A stretch of DNA of 64,000 nt from Dreissena polymorpha (lineage: Eukaryota > Mollusca > Bivalvia > Myida > Dreissenidae). Numbering within the stretch: position 1 is the first letter of the stretch; the number at the start of each line of letters is the position of its first letter. The stretch spans positions 5,191,764 to 5,255,763 of the forward strand of contig NC_068355.1 in assembly GCF_020536995.1 (NCBI RefSeq). Direction: 5' to 3'. The translations under genes were made by a program, and so were the position numbers. The notes below the pieces were generated by a model, which worked only from the letters and a program-made list of their open reading frames with translations, had not been told where the DNA came from and ran no database searches. This document shows positions 44,308 through 57,895 of this stretch, piece by piece.

Positions 44308-45477
44308 TTATTTTCTTATAATCTTCAATTCCGTGGTTGACACACGCTTTTGAAAGCCATACCAGTAAAGACCTCCAAAATACGGCCCATTTTAATCTGC
44401 GTAGCGGCATGCATTGTACCACCAGACGCTTTCGTAAAACGTAGCACAGTTCCAAGTATACAAATCATAATCACGATCTTTAACAGTGACCGCCATGTTG
44501 TTCGAATTTGACAAATCATCTACAGCAGTTCCGCTAAAATTTGCGACCGACAATCTGTTGAAATCATTCTCACCTGCGACTGCAAACTGTCGATATTACG
44601 CGTAGTTGGGTACTCCTCCGACTGCTGTCAAATCAACTCGTAGTCTGTAGCCTACTGAGCTTGTGCGTGCAATTTTTTTCTCATTTCTGAGCTTAAAGTT
44701 GTGTTCATCGCCAAACCCGGCCATGTATTCTGCCCAAAATTTGTAAAATCGCTGGCGGACAGCCGTCTTTGCATTACCGTCCATCCTCCTCCATCCGTCT
44801 CCATGTCACAACGGACCTGTACGTACAAGAGGAGATAGATAAACACGCTATAAAGACTCCGGAACCCCCATGGAACATAGTTTATTCAGTATGTACAGTA
44901 CAAACAATTTAGATCGAGGCATGTATGTCCCACGTCTGATCCGTTAATATATAAGCACGTAAATTAAACGTGTTTATGTAAAAAATCATGCATATGCCTG
45001 CGTAAACTAGTCTTGCTGTGAGCAGATTGTAGGCTCTAGCCTAATGAAACAATCTGCTTTTGCGTTCATTCTTCCACTTCCAGTTAGTAAATAGAAGATG
45101 TTTTCCGGCGCTTAAACAACATTTATTAATGTGTGACTTACCTGAAATGTAAATCCCTGACTCGTATAGATGGTATAAACCCCGGTATTACGGAAACCCG
45201 AAGTGTACCAGTCCTGGCAGTCACGTGATGTAGCGGAAAGGTTCTGATGGCCTGCGCATGCCCAACAACGGCGTTGATATTCCGCGTTGAAGAATGACGT
45301 CACTTCCTTCATCGCTGCCGCAACATCTTCAGGCTGAACAAGTAATTTTAACCCGCAATTACAGTTGTGTTTGTCCGTACATCCTGTTGTTACTGTGATG
45401 GGTTGACCACAGAACGCGGACTTAGCAAAATGATAAAAGAAGCAGCAGCAAATCAAAAGAATGCTGAAGAAATGCAT
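44308..45477 (-). pseudogene. Secreted fibrinogen-related (FReD) protein gene, decayed
   Basis: Exon 1 (45477-45142, 112 codons) starts MHFFSILLICCCFFYHF, a signal peptide ending near SAFCG. It then has a cysteine-bearing stretch and the start of the fibrinogen C-terminal domain (CQDWYTSGFRNTGVYTIY). The donor is GTAAGT. Exon 2 (44816-44308) opens in phase with VRCDMETDGGGWTVMQRR, the family hallmark. It continues through FWAEYMAGFGDEHNFKLRNE, GYRLRVDL, GENDFNRLSV, NNMAVTVKDRDYD, WNCATFYESVWWYNACRYAD and NGPYFGG. Exon 2 has one frameshift near 44745 and stops at 44596-44598 and 44392-44394, so this copy cannot make the full lectin-like domain. A working member would be an extracellular recognition protein. 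The ATG is chosen for the signal peptide. Confidence 0.85.
45021..45058. repeat. Imperfect hairpin in the FReD intron
   Basis: AGCAGATTGT at 45021-45030 pairs with ACAATCTGCT at 45049-45058, with TAGGCTCTAGCCTA inside as a second small palindrome. Confidence 0.55.
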
Positions 45478-45489
45478 GTCCACAACATT

Positions 45490-46550
45490 AGCAGTCCTGA
45501 ATAAAGTTGGCGGATTGTTTGCAATGATTGCACATACTAATTAAATACCGAATTATCAAATTTATGACTCATTGTAAAGCCGTATCTGATTTATATCTGC
45601 GTTTGATTGTTACATGCAAAGACAAAGATTGTTAAATGTCAGAAGTTGATTTTAAGACGCACCTGCAATGTCAGGACTGTTTGATAATTTATTAGGGTCG
45701 TTATTTTGTATATGCAATGTCGAAAATACCGAAAATATTCAGAATCTAGTATTGTAATTTCTTAATGTCGGTTATAAAGGAGTCGTGGGATACCATATAA
45801 AATACAGTTGCCAATGTAATTTATAACTCGTTGACACATGTTTTTTAATGTTACATAAATTGTCTTTATATATGAATATTATATTACTTTATTAGATATA
45901 ACGAACACATCTCCTATAAACAGTTTTCAAAGAATGACTAGTGAATGCAGGTCTGATACGCAAGAGTAAAGATAATAAAATAACGTTATAAGTACGAAAC
46001 GGCGAATAGAAATATCTCATTGCATACTACTTTTGGTTTGATATTTATTGATTAAAATTAAATCTATTCATTTTAGTTCGATTGCACCAAAAGCACACGG
46101 CTCATTGAAGCGCTCTCGTGTTTATAACGTATTAAATCTTAAGAGCGAGTTACTAACTCGCGGTCACGACCTAATAAAGAGCATGTATATCTCACATCTT
46201 TGCCATCGTACAACACAATGCCAAATTGAATACAAAAATACAGTTTGTGGCCAAAAAAATTGCATTATCGTTAAGTGTAAAACTAAAGGCGCCTTAAATC
46301 GTAACTTGATGGTTTAGCGTAATTTTATGAGAACGATGAGATATTCCCTCTATAATAACAATCGTCTTGGAACAATTATCACGCTTAATATGACATTATG
46401 TTTTGTCGTTATCGTCTAAAGAGTGTGGGTTGTCATGGGAAACTGCAGCGACGCATCATACTGAGAGTTTAGCATAAGGATACTACGACATGATTCGTGC
46501 GATTGAAACATGATGAATACTATAAATTCTCATTAACTGAAACGAGTTTA
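45490..46550. other. No gene recognised
   Basis: Upstream of the FReD pseudogene. AT-rich, with one open frame at 46048-46317 lacking domain features or splice support. A promoter for the FReD gene should lie in the first few hundred bases, but no clear TATA box is seen. Confidence 0.4.
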
Positions 46551-46552
46551 GT

Positions 46553-47863
46553 TAGTGATAGTTCTTATCCCTGTGGAGCCGTGTATTAAAAATACTATTT
46601 CAAGCCCTATTGAAATTCTTGCCGGTGTCCCACAAGGTACTATTCTAGGTCCATTTATGTTTTTTGTGTATATAAATGATATCATTGCTGATATACAAGC
46701 ACACATACATTTGTTTGCTGACGATACCAGTCTGTTTATGGTCGTAAATTCGCCAAACGAAACTGCTGCCGTTTTGCAATCAGACATTGATAAAATATCC
46801 AGTTAGGCTGACAAATGGTTGGTATGTTTTAACCCCTCAAAATCCGAATCAATGCTCATATCTCGAAAACTAAATAAACCATCTCATCCACCATTGACCA
46901 TGCATAACGTGAATATACCCATCGTTGATGTCCATTAACATTTAGGTGTTTTTATCTCCAATGACTGTACTTGGCATGCGAATATATCATACATAAAGGA
47001 AAAGACATAGACACGCGTTCATATAATTCGTCGATTAAAAACAATGCTTGGAAAACTCTCGAGAAAATATATTTTTCTTTTATAAGACCAATCCTTGAGT
47101 ACTCAGACGCTGTATATGATAATTGTACGCAATATGAAAAAGATGATATGGAAAAAATTCAAACCGAAGCCGCGCGAATAACATCTGGATGCACACGCTT
47201 AGTCTCATTAGAAGAACTTTATAATAAGCTAGGCTGGGAAACTATCAGCCAACGAAGACGCAAACACAAATTTACATTAATGTATAAATGTCTAGTAATG
47301 TACCAAACTATTTGATATCCCTTTTACCCGCTACAGTTGGATCGTTTAGCAATTACTCATTAAGAAATTCGTTACATCTCCAAACTATTCACGCGTTTAC
47401 GTCACTGTATTCAAATTCGTTTTGACCATCCACTGTATGTGAATGGAATAATCTTCCCGTTGAAATAAAAAACGCTGAATCCATAAAGTCCTTTAAAAGA
47501 CAAATTAACATAGATCGACAGACTCCGAATCCCTTATTTATATACGGCGAACGACACTCTCAAATGCTACACACACGCCTACGAACAAAGTGTAGCGCCC
47601 TAAACGAACACCTTTTCAGACGCAATATTTTTGCATCCCCGGTATGTCTTTGCGGACTTCATGAAACATCGTCACATTACATTCTCGAATGCACTCGGTA
47701 TTTACATATTCGTGGCGAACTTCTGAACTCAATATCCGTATATTCCGTTCCCTGCATTGAAACTAGTCTATATGGAGACAACACTTGTGACTACTTAACG
47801 AATACTAAAATAGCCGATGCAGTGCATACATTTATTATTAAAAGTAAGCGATTTGATTCGTAA
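46553..47863 (+). mobile_element. Jockey/CR1-like LINE fragment, 5' truncated
   Basis: It starts within the reverse transcriptase: GVPQGTILGPFMFFVYINDI (motif B), HLFADDTSLFMVV (catalytic Asp pair), and WLVCFNPSKSESMLIS. It ends in a cysteine/histidine knuckle (CLCGLHETSSHYILEC, about 47648-47695). The frame is broken by a TAG at 46804, a stop near 46936, a frameshift before 46971 and further changes after 47315. A (CT)n run at 47953-47976 lies just past the end. It lacks everything upstream of motif B. Confidence 0.88.
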
Positions 47864-47869
47864 TATGCT

Positions 47870-50800
47870 TCAGAACGACGCTCAACTCTCTTGTCTTCGC
47901 TTGCACCAAACAAGTCCTTCTAAACTTATTTCATTTTCTTCCCATAACTCTAACTCTCTCTCTCTCTCTCTCTCTCCATGTTTCTCACAAAAGAAACTAT
48001 ACTCGCAGTTTATTTTTCTCCAGACCTTTAACATTGTTAACTATTTAAAATCCATGTATGTCCGTCTTGCAACATGAAACTGTATTTGTATAGGGAAAAG
48101 AACAAAATAAGACATCGTCTTTCGTTCTAATCCAATTCAAGCATGTATTTATAATAAATGTTGTGTGATATTCTGTGTAAAACAATGTGCATTGTTTGAA
48201 ATAAATATGTTTAAACTAAAATACTATATTCATATTTTGACATGTTTTTTTAATAATATCGTTAACACCAGTATCACTTGATAAATATATAAGGTTGCAA
48301 AGCAAAATATGCTTCGTTGAAATGCAGTTGTTCTTTGTTTAGGAAAAAATAAAGACTATATTTATTGCGTTATTTTTAAAAATGTATATATTTTCATTGA
48401 TCATAGACGCTTATATAAATGTACTCAATTTGAAAGTAAGATTCATAAAATATCGTATGGCCCATCGCAGGTTGAATGAAAGTCTGTCTACATCTGTAAT
48501 GGTTTAACGCTCCCTCTGAGGATTACGTGACCCTTTACTCGCATTTGTGTGTCTGCGTCGTATCAATTTTGGTGATGGTTTTCTGTGGTACGATTTAGCC
48601 GATACTCGTTCATCATTGTTCAGCAGTTTAATACCGAGACACTCACATTTCGCTCAGCAGCTATATAAATGATTTATAATGATTTACGCTCTTTTATGTA
48701 ATTACATACATTACATACATATTTTTGTTTCGACGTCGTCTCATCAAACGAAACCGTAGCTAAAATGAAGTGCCTAAAGTGGAGTTATTGCCCTTTGTAT
48801 TGAGTTAATGATAGATGTGCAGATCATAACTAAGAAAGTATTACAGAAAAATAATTTAATTGTATGTAATGGTTAAAGACTTAGTAAACAATTGATTGTT
48901 ATATCGAAATATAATAATGGGATTTGCTTTACCCGACTTTGAAGGTCAAGATCTTGGGTCCAATCGACGCTTTGGGGATTCGGCATTTGAAATTACTGCA
49001 TTTGTTTTTCAATAAACGTTGCGATGATGACACTTTTTGTTAATGATTTGTTAATGTACACAAAAGTGCGTGATACAACAAATCTAAACTTTTTAAGAAG
49101 AACATCGTTTGCTTATTCATAATCGGTAATGGGTACTTTGTACTATTATAGTTTCATATTATATTATAATGTCTTCGTTAATATTAATATGTAGATATAT
49201 TTGGCCATAAACTAGTAATAATGTAATACAAGAATGCTGCCATCATGATAATTATAGACGTGTCGATTGTGAGAAGCATTGATACATTCAATATATATAT
49301 ATATATATATATATAGGCTCTTTTATTGAAAGGAGAGCTGTGGTGTTCGTGATTTTCTTTAACAATCTATATCATAGCAATATTGAGGATGTTAGTCTTT
49401 CTTAAAAATTTAGATTTATGAACTTTTCCTGGTTTCTAATTAAATAAGCTTATACAAACGCAGTCCACATATCGTTGACCGTTCGTTAAAAAGACTATAG
49501 GCAGATAGCTAATTATAATAGTTATTCTTAGTTAATAACTTGACAAATATATAAACACAATATTTTGAGGTATACTTAATTCTTTCAAGGTCATGGTTTT
49601 GTTAAAATAGTTTTATATAGGAAATTCAATGTGTTTATATGTAATAAACGGTATTTTATTAATAAGTTGACACACGTTTACGCGATCACTAACATGCTTG
49701 GAAAACTGTGCACGATATGCATCACTTATCCGTGATATAGGAATATCAGCGCTTATAAGCATTTCGGAATATGTACCTAGAACTACAGACCTTGAACATT
49801 GATTATTAGGAACTTAGACCCTATAATCCATAACAAACTTACATCGTAATAGTATTCTCCCTCCGCGTTATACATATTTCAGATGCATCAGAATATACTA
49901 AATTTGAAGTTTTAAACTGTTCATTTTATATTGTTTCGATAGTGTGGAACACACACACAAACACATAATAATACAATTGTGTTAGAATCGATCCTTGGGT
50001 TGGTTTTGTAAGGATGTTATAATAGATATGTAACGGATTAGAGTCAATACAGACATGTAGATATAATAAAACAACATCAGTACACATTTCAAACGAATTG
50101 CGTCACACTAGGCATTTGATATAACAAATCATAAAAGGTTTTTGTTGAAATTTCTATAAGAAAAAATATCTACTTTATACTGTTGCCTCTATAATGTTGC
50201 CTAAACGGAAGAGAGTGAAAGAAAGAAGGTTCAACATTTATGTATCTAATCAAGTACCTTCTTCATTTCATTATTTTAATTATATATCAAAAAGCATTTG
50301 TTGCACATATTGTAGAAATCATATATTTTACGTATATCATAAAAACTCAAATAAATTCAAAACACATATTAACAGTGTAACCTTTTAAAAACCCGTTTTA
50401 TTGTTAAAAATACATGTACACTTGGAATATTGGTATTTGCTTTATTTCCTCGCGCATCGCCTCTGGCAGAACAAAAACTATCAAACTGCTAATAATCATT
50501 AAATTTCGTATTACTCAATTGTCAATACATTGCAACATAAAAAACACTATTTGGAATTGCATTTAAGCGGTTCAAATTCAATTGGAAAATGCATCGATTT
50601 TCATCATTTTAAAAGTTGTTATTGAATACAACACAACTTATTTGCTCAATCCTACATTACCATCCGATAAAATTTCCTTTAAATAAATGAGTAAATATTG
50701 TGTTCGAGTAAAATCAATACTTACACTCATTTACTTTTATCCGCAGCTGAACAATTAATTTTTCAGTTATTGTTTTTCCGAAATTCAATCGTTTTAAGTT

Positions 50801-52370
50801 TCACAGCAAAGGAAACACATAACATACTTTATAATCGTTTGCTTAAATAATGATTCAAGTTGCTCTGGTTAGTTATCAGGCATCATAATTAAATACATCC
50901 ATGGCATTTAATCCACGGTTTATTTATTACGAAACGTCGGATCGTCGTCGTAATTATCAAATGGAAACAACAAATAACAACAACACAAAACGAGAATATT
51001 AACATCGCCATATTCTCAAATGTGAAAACGTCAATGCTGTGCGCAAATATCGACAATGTTAAACAGTTCTTTACATTATCTACAACAGTTACACATTCAT
51101 ATTGTTGTTGATTGTTTTTGCAAAAATAATTTATATTGGTGCAAGTTTCAAAACCTATCGACTTTGTTTAAGTAATTAAAAATCTAATCAGAATAAAGTG
51201 TCTTTGCTTTGCATTCAAAACACGAAGGGGGCGATCACAATGTTATTTATTGTATGTTTATATTTTGGGTTCTGTAAGAAAAGGAGTGGATAAGATAAAG
51301 GCTTGCTCTACAATTGTGATTGAGTTCATGGAGTGTAATTGTCTTTGATATTAAATACTAAAACAACTTGATATTCACTATTTTCATGCAGTGGGACATA
51401 TAACCGTTCAAGCGTAATACTAATAACGACAATAATAATTATTATTATTAGTTTTTTTATTATTATTATCATTTGCAGTGTATTAAAATCATATAGATTT
51501 TTAAAGGTAACTTAAAAACCAATAATCAGCAAAACTGTCAAATAAAATATTGCACATTTGTTAATCCACATAGATAATCAAATATTTGTAATTGATTTAT
51601 TTGTCAATAATTAAAAAAAAACATAAATTATTTAGACTCATTTTTGTCCCGAGACAAGTTACCACGCATAAGATAAATCTAGAAAAAAATCTTGCTCTAT
51701 AAATGTGATCATACTGATAGGCGGGAATAAAGTAAGTCTCACGAGAATTAATTCTGTAACCGTCTGAATTGCGTTCTTATTCTAATTACACTTTTGAGAT
51801 GGATATAAAATTATGTTTCCTCGGTTGCAATTTTTGAATTTTGTTGACGGTGTTTGCGGTTTCGCTGATTATTGTGCAACCATGGTTGGCATGCACAAAA
51901 ATGATGATACAGATGTGTAAAGTAGAAAATGTAACATTAGTTCCAGATTGATAAATACAATTGAATACTAAATTGTTCTTATTTGCCACATATTATATTG
52001 GTAGACTGGTCGCGAGATGATTAACGCCGTGTTATTCAACCCATAGTGAATTAAATGTTGATGCATTTCTGACGATATAAGAATGGCACTACACACAATG
52101 CCTATTATAGGTTAAAATGTTTTATCATATGCTATACCCTGTTAACCATGTAATACCACCATTAAATATTTTTTATACTGCACATGTGTAATACAACATT
52201 TTAAACATTGTTTGGCTTAGTTTTCGTTTATTACCAATCGCATTTTGTTATTTTGCTGAAATGACGTTGCAACGTCAAATGACGTCACGAAATGTAAGCA
52301 ACTTTCGGGATTTATCATTATGTTTGCGTAAATATTTATTTAATTTGCTGATTTAAAAGCATGTGATAAA
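47870..52370. other. Long stretch without recognised genes
   Basis: About 4.5 kb of AT-rich DNA. It contains (CT)n at 47953-47976, (AT)n at 49291-49315, and an ATT-rich patch at 51435-51475. Short frames (for example 50194-50388 and 51786-51989) have no motif, splice support or neighbours. A CRE-like TGACGTCA lies near 52280. Confidence 0.55.
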
Positions 52371-52372
52371 AA

Positions 52373-52519
52373 GATCTGACACTCGTTGTCATATCATACC
52401 CTATTTTATTAAACTCGTCCAGGAAATTCGTTAGTTAGCTCGCCAAAGTCTCGCTTACTAACAAAAATCCTGAACTCGTTTAATAAAATATGGTATGATA
52501 TGACAACTCGTGCCAGATC
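52373..52519. repeat. Foldback element, arms about 60 bp
   Basis: GATCTGACACTCGTTGTC (52373) and GACAACTCGTGCCAGATC (ending 52519) pair, continuing through TCATATCATACC and TATTTTATTAAAC on both arms. It lies 65 bases before the BEL/Pao 5' LTR. Confidence 0.75.
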
Positions 52520-52583
52520 CTATATATATGTTGTAGCTTCAGAGTAAATAAATTACATGTTAACGTGATGATGGTCAACAAGC

Positions 52584-52971
52584 TGATTTAACGCCGTTAA
52601 TTTACGGGAAATTTAATTATAACGTTGGCGCGAAATATATACGCATGCGACGTCATTTATCCATTGTTGATCTACGTAAATATATGTTACGTTTAAAATT
52701 GTTTTAAGAGTGTGGCTTTTTGTGTATGGAAGAATTAATATCGGTAATATGTTGTTGGTATTTATATTGTAAATGTATTTCTGTATGTATTATCATTATT
52801 ATTACATACGCGCGATTGTTTGAATTATTTATTTAAATAATATAATAATAATTTAGTATGATTGACTGAATATATTATAAATGTATTGTATTTAGTTTTA
52901 GAGAATCGTCAACGAATAAAAATAATGACGCATATCTCGTTTCTTCGTAATGAACTGGCCAACTCTTAACA
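52584..52971 (+). repeat. 5' LTR of the BEL/Pao fossil
   Basis: Begins TG and ends TTAACA. It matches 59226-59612 along its whole length. Confidence 0.9.
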
Positions 52972-53210
52972 ATTCTCGATATATCTCCGTGTGGATAACC
53001 AGTTCCCAACTCCGTGGGGAGAAACGAATTTCAACTTAGTGTGTGAAGAAACAACGCTAAGGTGAAGAAGATTCAAGACTGAATGCACATGTGAACATTA
53101 TAATAAGAAACGAAATGGCGACTCACGGATCAAGGGACTATAGAGCGAAGCGTTCGCGTTCGACCCAGATAGCAAATTTAACGAAGCTGTAAAAAAAACT
53201 GGAAGAAAAT

Positions 53211-54778
53211 ATGTCGTCTTGCGAAAACTATGAAAATGTTAAGCAGCTGAACGACAGATTGTGTGACAATTTTGAGACATTAAAATGCGTTCATCAAGAG
53301 TGTGTAAGTTTGTGTACGGACTCAGTAACGTGTGAAGATTTATCGAAATCTTTCGAAAGTTCTCGAAAGAATTTCGACGAGTTCCAGGAGAGAATTTCAC
53401 AGTGGCTGGTCGCTGATGAGAAGGCGCCTGATGACGATAAAATACCTTCAGTAAGCCGTGTAAGTACGACGGCGTCATCGCGGTCAAACTTAAGAAATGC
53501 CAGGGCGAAACGCTTGCTTGCAGAACACAAGATGAGAACGCTACGAGAGAAACACAGACTCGAACAGGAACAGCATGTACTCGAACAGGAAAAGCGTGTA
53601 CTCGAACAGGAACAGCGTGTACTTGAGCACAAACGCCAGATGCTTGAGCACGAGAGCGAGGTAGAGGGAGCGCATCGAGGAGGCAATCTGGGAAGAAGAA
53701 ACAGAAGAAGATATAGCAGCCATCGGCGATGTGATGGTGCGGTTCAGTGTTGCAGACCGGATGTCCGGCGATGTGACGGGACGGTCCAGTGATGCAAACC
53801 GGATGCCTGGCGATGTGACTGTGCGGTCCAATGGAGCAGACCGGATGTTCGGCGATGTGACGGGGCGGTCCAGTGAAGTAAACCGGATGTCCGGCGATTT
53901 GACGGTCCATCGGAACAGAACGGGTGTCCGGCGTTGTTACGGGGCGGACCAGAGGAGACGTTCCGGAAGTTGGGCACCATGGAGAAAACACCTTACTTGA
54001 CAATGTTTGTGATATTCAAGCAGGTATTTATATAAACAGGCCTTATTCTGTGACTCAGAAGGTTACTTCCGGAAATCGTGATGTTCCGATGGATGCAGCA
54101 GAAGCCAGGTCAGGTAACAAAGAAAAAATGTTGTATATTGATTCAGCATTTCATAGACTAGCCAGTACATTGCAAGAAGGTTTCAATTTGCCCAAACCAG
54201 AAATATTGACATTAAGCGGAAAGGCAATTGATTATTGCAAGTTCATTAGGAACTTTGAGACTAATATCGAGTCTAAGATTAATGATAATAGACTTAGGTT
54301 AAGCTATCTGATTCAATATTGCACCGGAGATGCTAAGAAGTGTATAGAGGATTGTGTGTTGTTAGAATCAAGCGAGGGTTACCGTAAAGCCCGAAGTATT
54401 TTGCAAAACCGGTATGACAAGCCGCATGTGATTGCTAGATCTTACATTGATAAGTTAGTGACTGGTCCACAACTTAATGCTTCGGATTTTGAAGGTCTTT
54501 CACATATGTCTTATGAGATGCAAAAATGCGAGATAACTTTATCTCAGTTAGGATTTGTTTCGGATGTTGATAATTCTGAAAACTTGAGAAAAATTTTAAA
54601 ACGTTTTCCAATGCATTTAAGAACAAAATGGGTAGATGTAGCACATGATATTTTAGAGTCTGGTCGAGAACAACGTTTCTCAGACTTAGTTAAGTTTGTT
54701 GACAAAAGGTCTCATGTTGCATGTACAAGTCCGACAAAACAAAACTCAAGCAGGATGCTTATGTTAAAAGCAAAGTGA
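53211..54778 (+). pseudogene. Gag-like region of the BEL/Pao fossil
   Basis: The first part has a charged, coiled-coil-like repeat (LEQEQ / LEQEK units of 8 residues) and a 42-bp tandem repeat. The second part (from about 54130) resembles the DUF1759-type gag core of Pao elements (ILTLSGKAIDYCKFIRNFET, then SKINDNRLRLSYLIQYC, then CIEDCVLLESSEGYRKA). It is a fossil and not expected to work. Confidence 0.75.
53724..53935 (+). repeat. 42-bp minisatellite in the gag-like region
   Basis: The landmark (C/T)GGCGAT starts at 53724, 53766, 53808, 53850 and 53892, exactly 42 bases apart, with a shorter degenerate unit at about 53930. The period is 14 codons, so copy changes keep frame. Confidence 0.85.
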
Positions 54779-54849
54779 CCACTTTGACCACTAACTCTCA
54801 CAAACAAAACAGGCAGTAAGAGCGTAAATGTTTGTGCTGTTCTAGATAC

Positions 54850-55885
54850 TGTGAAACCATTATTATTCGTCCGACATTAATTTTCGCCTTTATCGTCCTT
54901 CGACCGATGGACGAATTCAAGATCCTAACGAACAATCATGTCCCATATTTGAAACAAATAAGACTGAATTACCGTAGGCATGAGGCATTTAAATCCAGCG
55001 TAATCCACGCATATACACAGGGCTCGAAATTAACACTCGCATACTCGCAAAATGCGAGAGAAAAAAGATTGCAAGGTAAGTTATAAGCCACTAGTATTTT
55101 TTGCAAATAAAGAAATAGTGAAAAAAACGAGTTATATTGCTTAATGCGTTCGACGGCGTGAACGCTAAACCGTAGGTCAATTTTTTGAACGTCCGAATAC
55201 CCATATGCGGAAGCGCTCCTTGTTTGTTGACTGGTATACTTATAATACAGATACACAGATGGTATTGATACAAAGAACATGAAACAGTCGACTATTCACA
55301 CTCAAGTTAAATCCGGTTTTGACACAAAGGGATGTTCATTATACAGTGTACTGACAACTGACATTTCCTGTAAAACGCGAATGCAATAAGGCTGTATCGA
55401 ATGCGTCGACTTCGTTTAGGTATAATAGTGTTGATAAGCGCTAATTGTTAACAACTTTATTACCCATTGTGTGTATTGTGTTTTTCAGGGGTGTTGCAGA
55501 TTATACAGCCTACACGCGGCGAATCCGGATTAAAGACAATACTATTAAACGCAATTAAAATATGACGATGTGTGATCAACACCTGACATCATAACAAAGA
55601 ATGTGTCAATGACATAAAATAATAAGGGACAGTTACTATCACCTAAAATAACAGACTTGTTAATTGGCATATGCCAAACAAGGCCCACCTCCTGCAAGTG
55701 ACTACCAAGTGTCACCTCTCTTTCCCCAGCACGATTTTTTCGCAACCGCGTATTACATGTATTACAAACAAATCGGACGTTTTTTTTTTTCAAAACCAGA
55801 AATGGACGAATTTAAGAGCGGACGAAATAGTCATTTTTATGAAAAGGGCGAAATTTTGTGCCGACGAAAATAAATGGTTTCACAG
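54850..55885. mobile_element. TA-flanked non-autonomous DNA element inserted in the BEL/Pao fossil
   Basis: It begins CTGTGAAACCATTATTATTC and ends with AAATGGTTTCACAG. Both ends are flanked by TA (54848-54849 and 55886-55887), as in Tc1/mariner-type insertion. Further similarity between the ends reaches the 'tttcgcc' blocks about 40 bases in. Length is 1036. No transposase is seen. A short dispersed module ('gggctcgaaattaacactcg') sits inside at 55020-55075. Confidence 0.8.
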
Positions 55886-55887
55886 TA

Positions 55888-56854
55888 TTGCATAGATTCA
55901 TCATCATGCAAGTCCTTTCAGTCCATGACTTTGGCGAACAGGAGAACATTCGTTCGTAAATACAAACTGTGTTTTAACTGCTTAAAGGGCAATCGTTTGT
56001 CTAATAATTGCAGAAAGCCCAAAGAATGCTCGGTACCCGACTGCTCTCAAAAGCACCACACACTGTTACATAGTTGGATCAAATCCGATTTTGACTATAC
56101 GGTTACACAGCCGTCAGTAAACTGTGCACCAACTTCTGGCTGCTTTGTGAAAACGTGTCTAGAGATCATCTCTGTAACTGTTATTGGGTCCGAAGGTCAA
56201 TCTTATCAGACTTACGCATTGCTTGACGATGGAGCAGACAAGACTTTGTGTGACGAACGACTGTTACAGACGTTGAACGTTTCTAGTAGACCCATGACAT
56301 TTCAGATTTCAACCATCAATGCAACCGGAAGTACAACAATTGGGCGTGAAGTTGACTTGCGGGTACGGAATGTGATGGGTATTTGCGAAGTTTGCCTGAA
56401 AAATGTCTGGTCAGTGAAGAGACTACCAATTTCAAAAAATTCAGCCGCTTCTGCGAAAGACATTTCCAGATTCCATTATGTTGCGGATTTGAACATTCCG
56501 TCTGTTGGAGCAGGTGATGTCATGCTGTTGATTGGTACAGACGCACCGGAAGCGCATATACCATTGGACGTGCAAACAGGAAAGCAAAATCAACCGTACG
56601 CTATTCGATCACGCCTGGGTTGGGTGGTGAGAGGTCCCGTTCAGAGCACTTCAGATACTTACATCGGAAATGACGTGAACGTCAATTTTAGTCAGTCACG
56701 TGACGTCCTCTTACAACAACTTGAGCGGATGTGGACAACAGACTTCAATGATGTTATTAATTGCGAGAAGGAATTATTCTCAGTCGAAGATAAACGGACA
56801 CTTCAAATCATGAAATCTACACTTTCAAAAGAAAATGGACACTATAAGATGTGA
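55888..56854 (+). pseudogene. Zinc-knuckle and aspartic protease part of the BEL/Pao fossil
   Basis: The cysteine block KLCFNCLKGNRLSNNC and a following C..C..HH pattern are the Pao zinc knuckle. ALLDDGADKTLCDE is a retroviral-type protease active-site region. The part ends in the region leading into reverse transcriptase. Confidence 0.85.
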
Positions 56855-56917
56855 CTACCATGGTGTGATGAAAACCCACGCTTACCATACAACCTTACGC
56901 TAGCGCATGCGCGACTC

Positions 56918-57895
56918 GTGCAGTTGAAGAAAAAACTATCGCGAGATTCTGAGTTGCATAAGAAATACGCGGCTACCGTTAAAGATTATATAGACAAAGG
57001 GTATGCTAAGGAAGTAACTGAAACCGAAACCACGAATCGAACATGGTATCAGCCACACCATCCAGTGACTAACGAGAATAAACCAGGAAAGGTTCGCGTC
57101 GTGTTTGATTGTGCTGCGAAGTTTCAAGGAACATCACATAACAGTCAACTACTTCAAGGTCCTGACTTTGTTAACAGCCTAGTTGGGGTACTGTGTCGTT
57201 TCAGACAGGAGAGGGTAGCGATTGTCGCCGATATCGGGGCCATGTTCCATCAAGTGCGTGTATGCGAACATGACTGTCAAGCACTTCGTTTCCTATGGTG
57301 GCCTTACGGGGACATGTCGGCAACTTTAAAGCCGTACTGTATGCAGGTACATTTGTTTGGGGCGACGACTTCACCCAGTTGCACGGCATTTGCACTGAAA
57401 CGAACTGCGACTGACAATGCCGAATTATTTGACCCGGAAGTAGGGTCTACGGTTCATAAGAATTTCTATTTAGACGATTGTCTTAAATCTCTGAGGTCAG
57501 AAGAGAATGCGATTCATCTGGCATCTGATTTGAAGGTCTTGTTGAGTTTAGGTGGATTCCGACTAACGAAGTGGCTAAGCAACAGCAGGAAAGTGTTAGA
57601 TGCGATACAGGAATCGGAACGCGCTACGTCTATTGTTCAGCTTGATCCTGGTAATGCACTTCCGACTGAGCGCACATTAGGCGTCACGTGGAATATAAAC
57701 GAGGACGCGATAAGGTTTGAAATAAAACTGACTGAAAAACCTTTGACGCGACGTGGCATTTTATCAGTTGTGAGTTCGATATTCGACCCGCTTGGATTAG
57801 TTTCACCTGTGACATTACGCGCTAAAGCAATCATCCAGCAACTATGCAGAGAGAAGATCGGCTGGGACGAAGCAATACCATCACGCTATCGTTAA
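56918..57895 (+). pseudogene. Reverse transcriptase part of the BEL/Pao fossil
   Basis: It contains KVRVVFDCAAKF, VADIGAMFHQVRV and the catalytic FYLDDCLKSL, which are typical of the peptidase A17/Pao polyprotein. The end, FDPLGLVSPVTLRAK, is a Pao hallmark before RNase H. Confidence 0.9.

Noticed and set aside
45112-45483. Start of the FReD gene at 45483
   Set aside because: That codon is GTG. The ATG at 45477 gives a normal signal peptide and is preferred.
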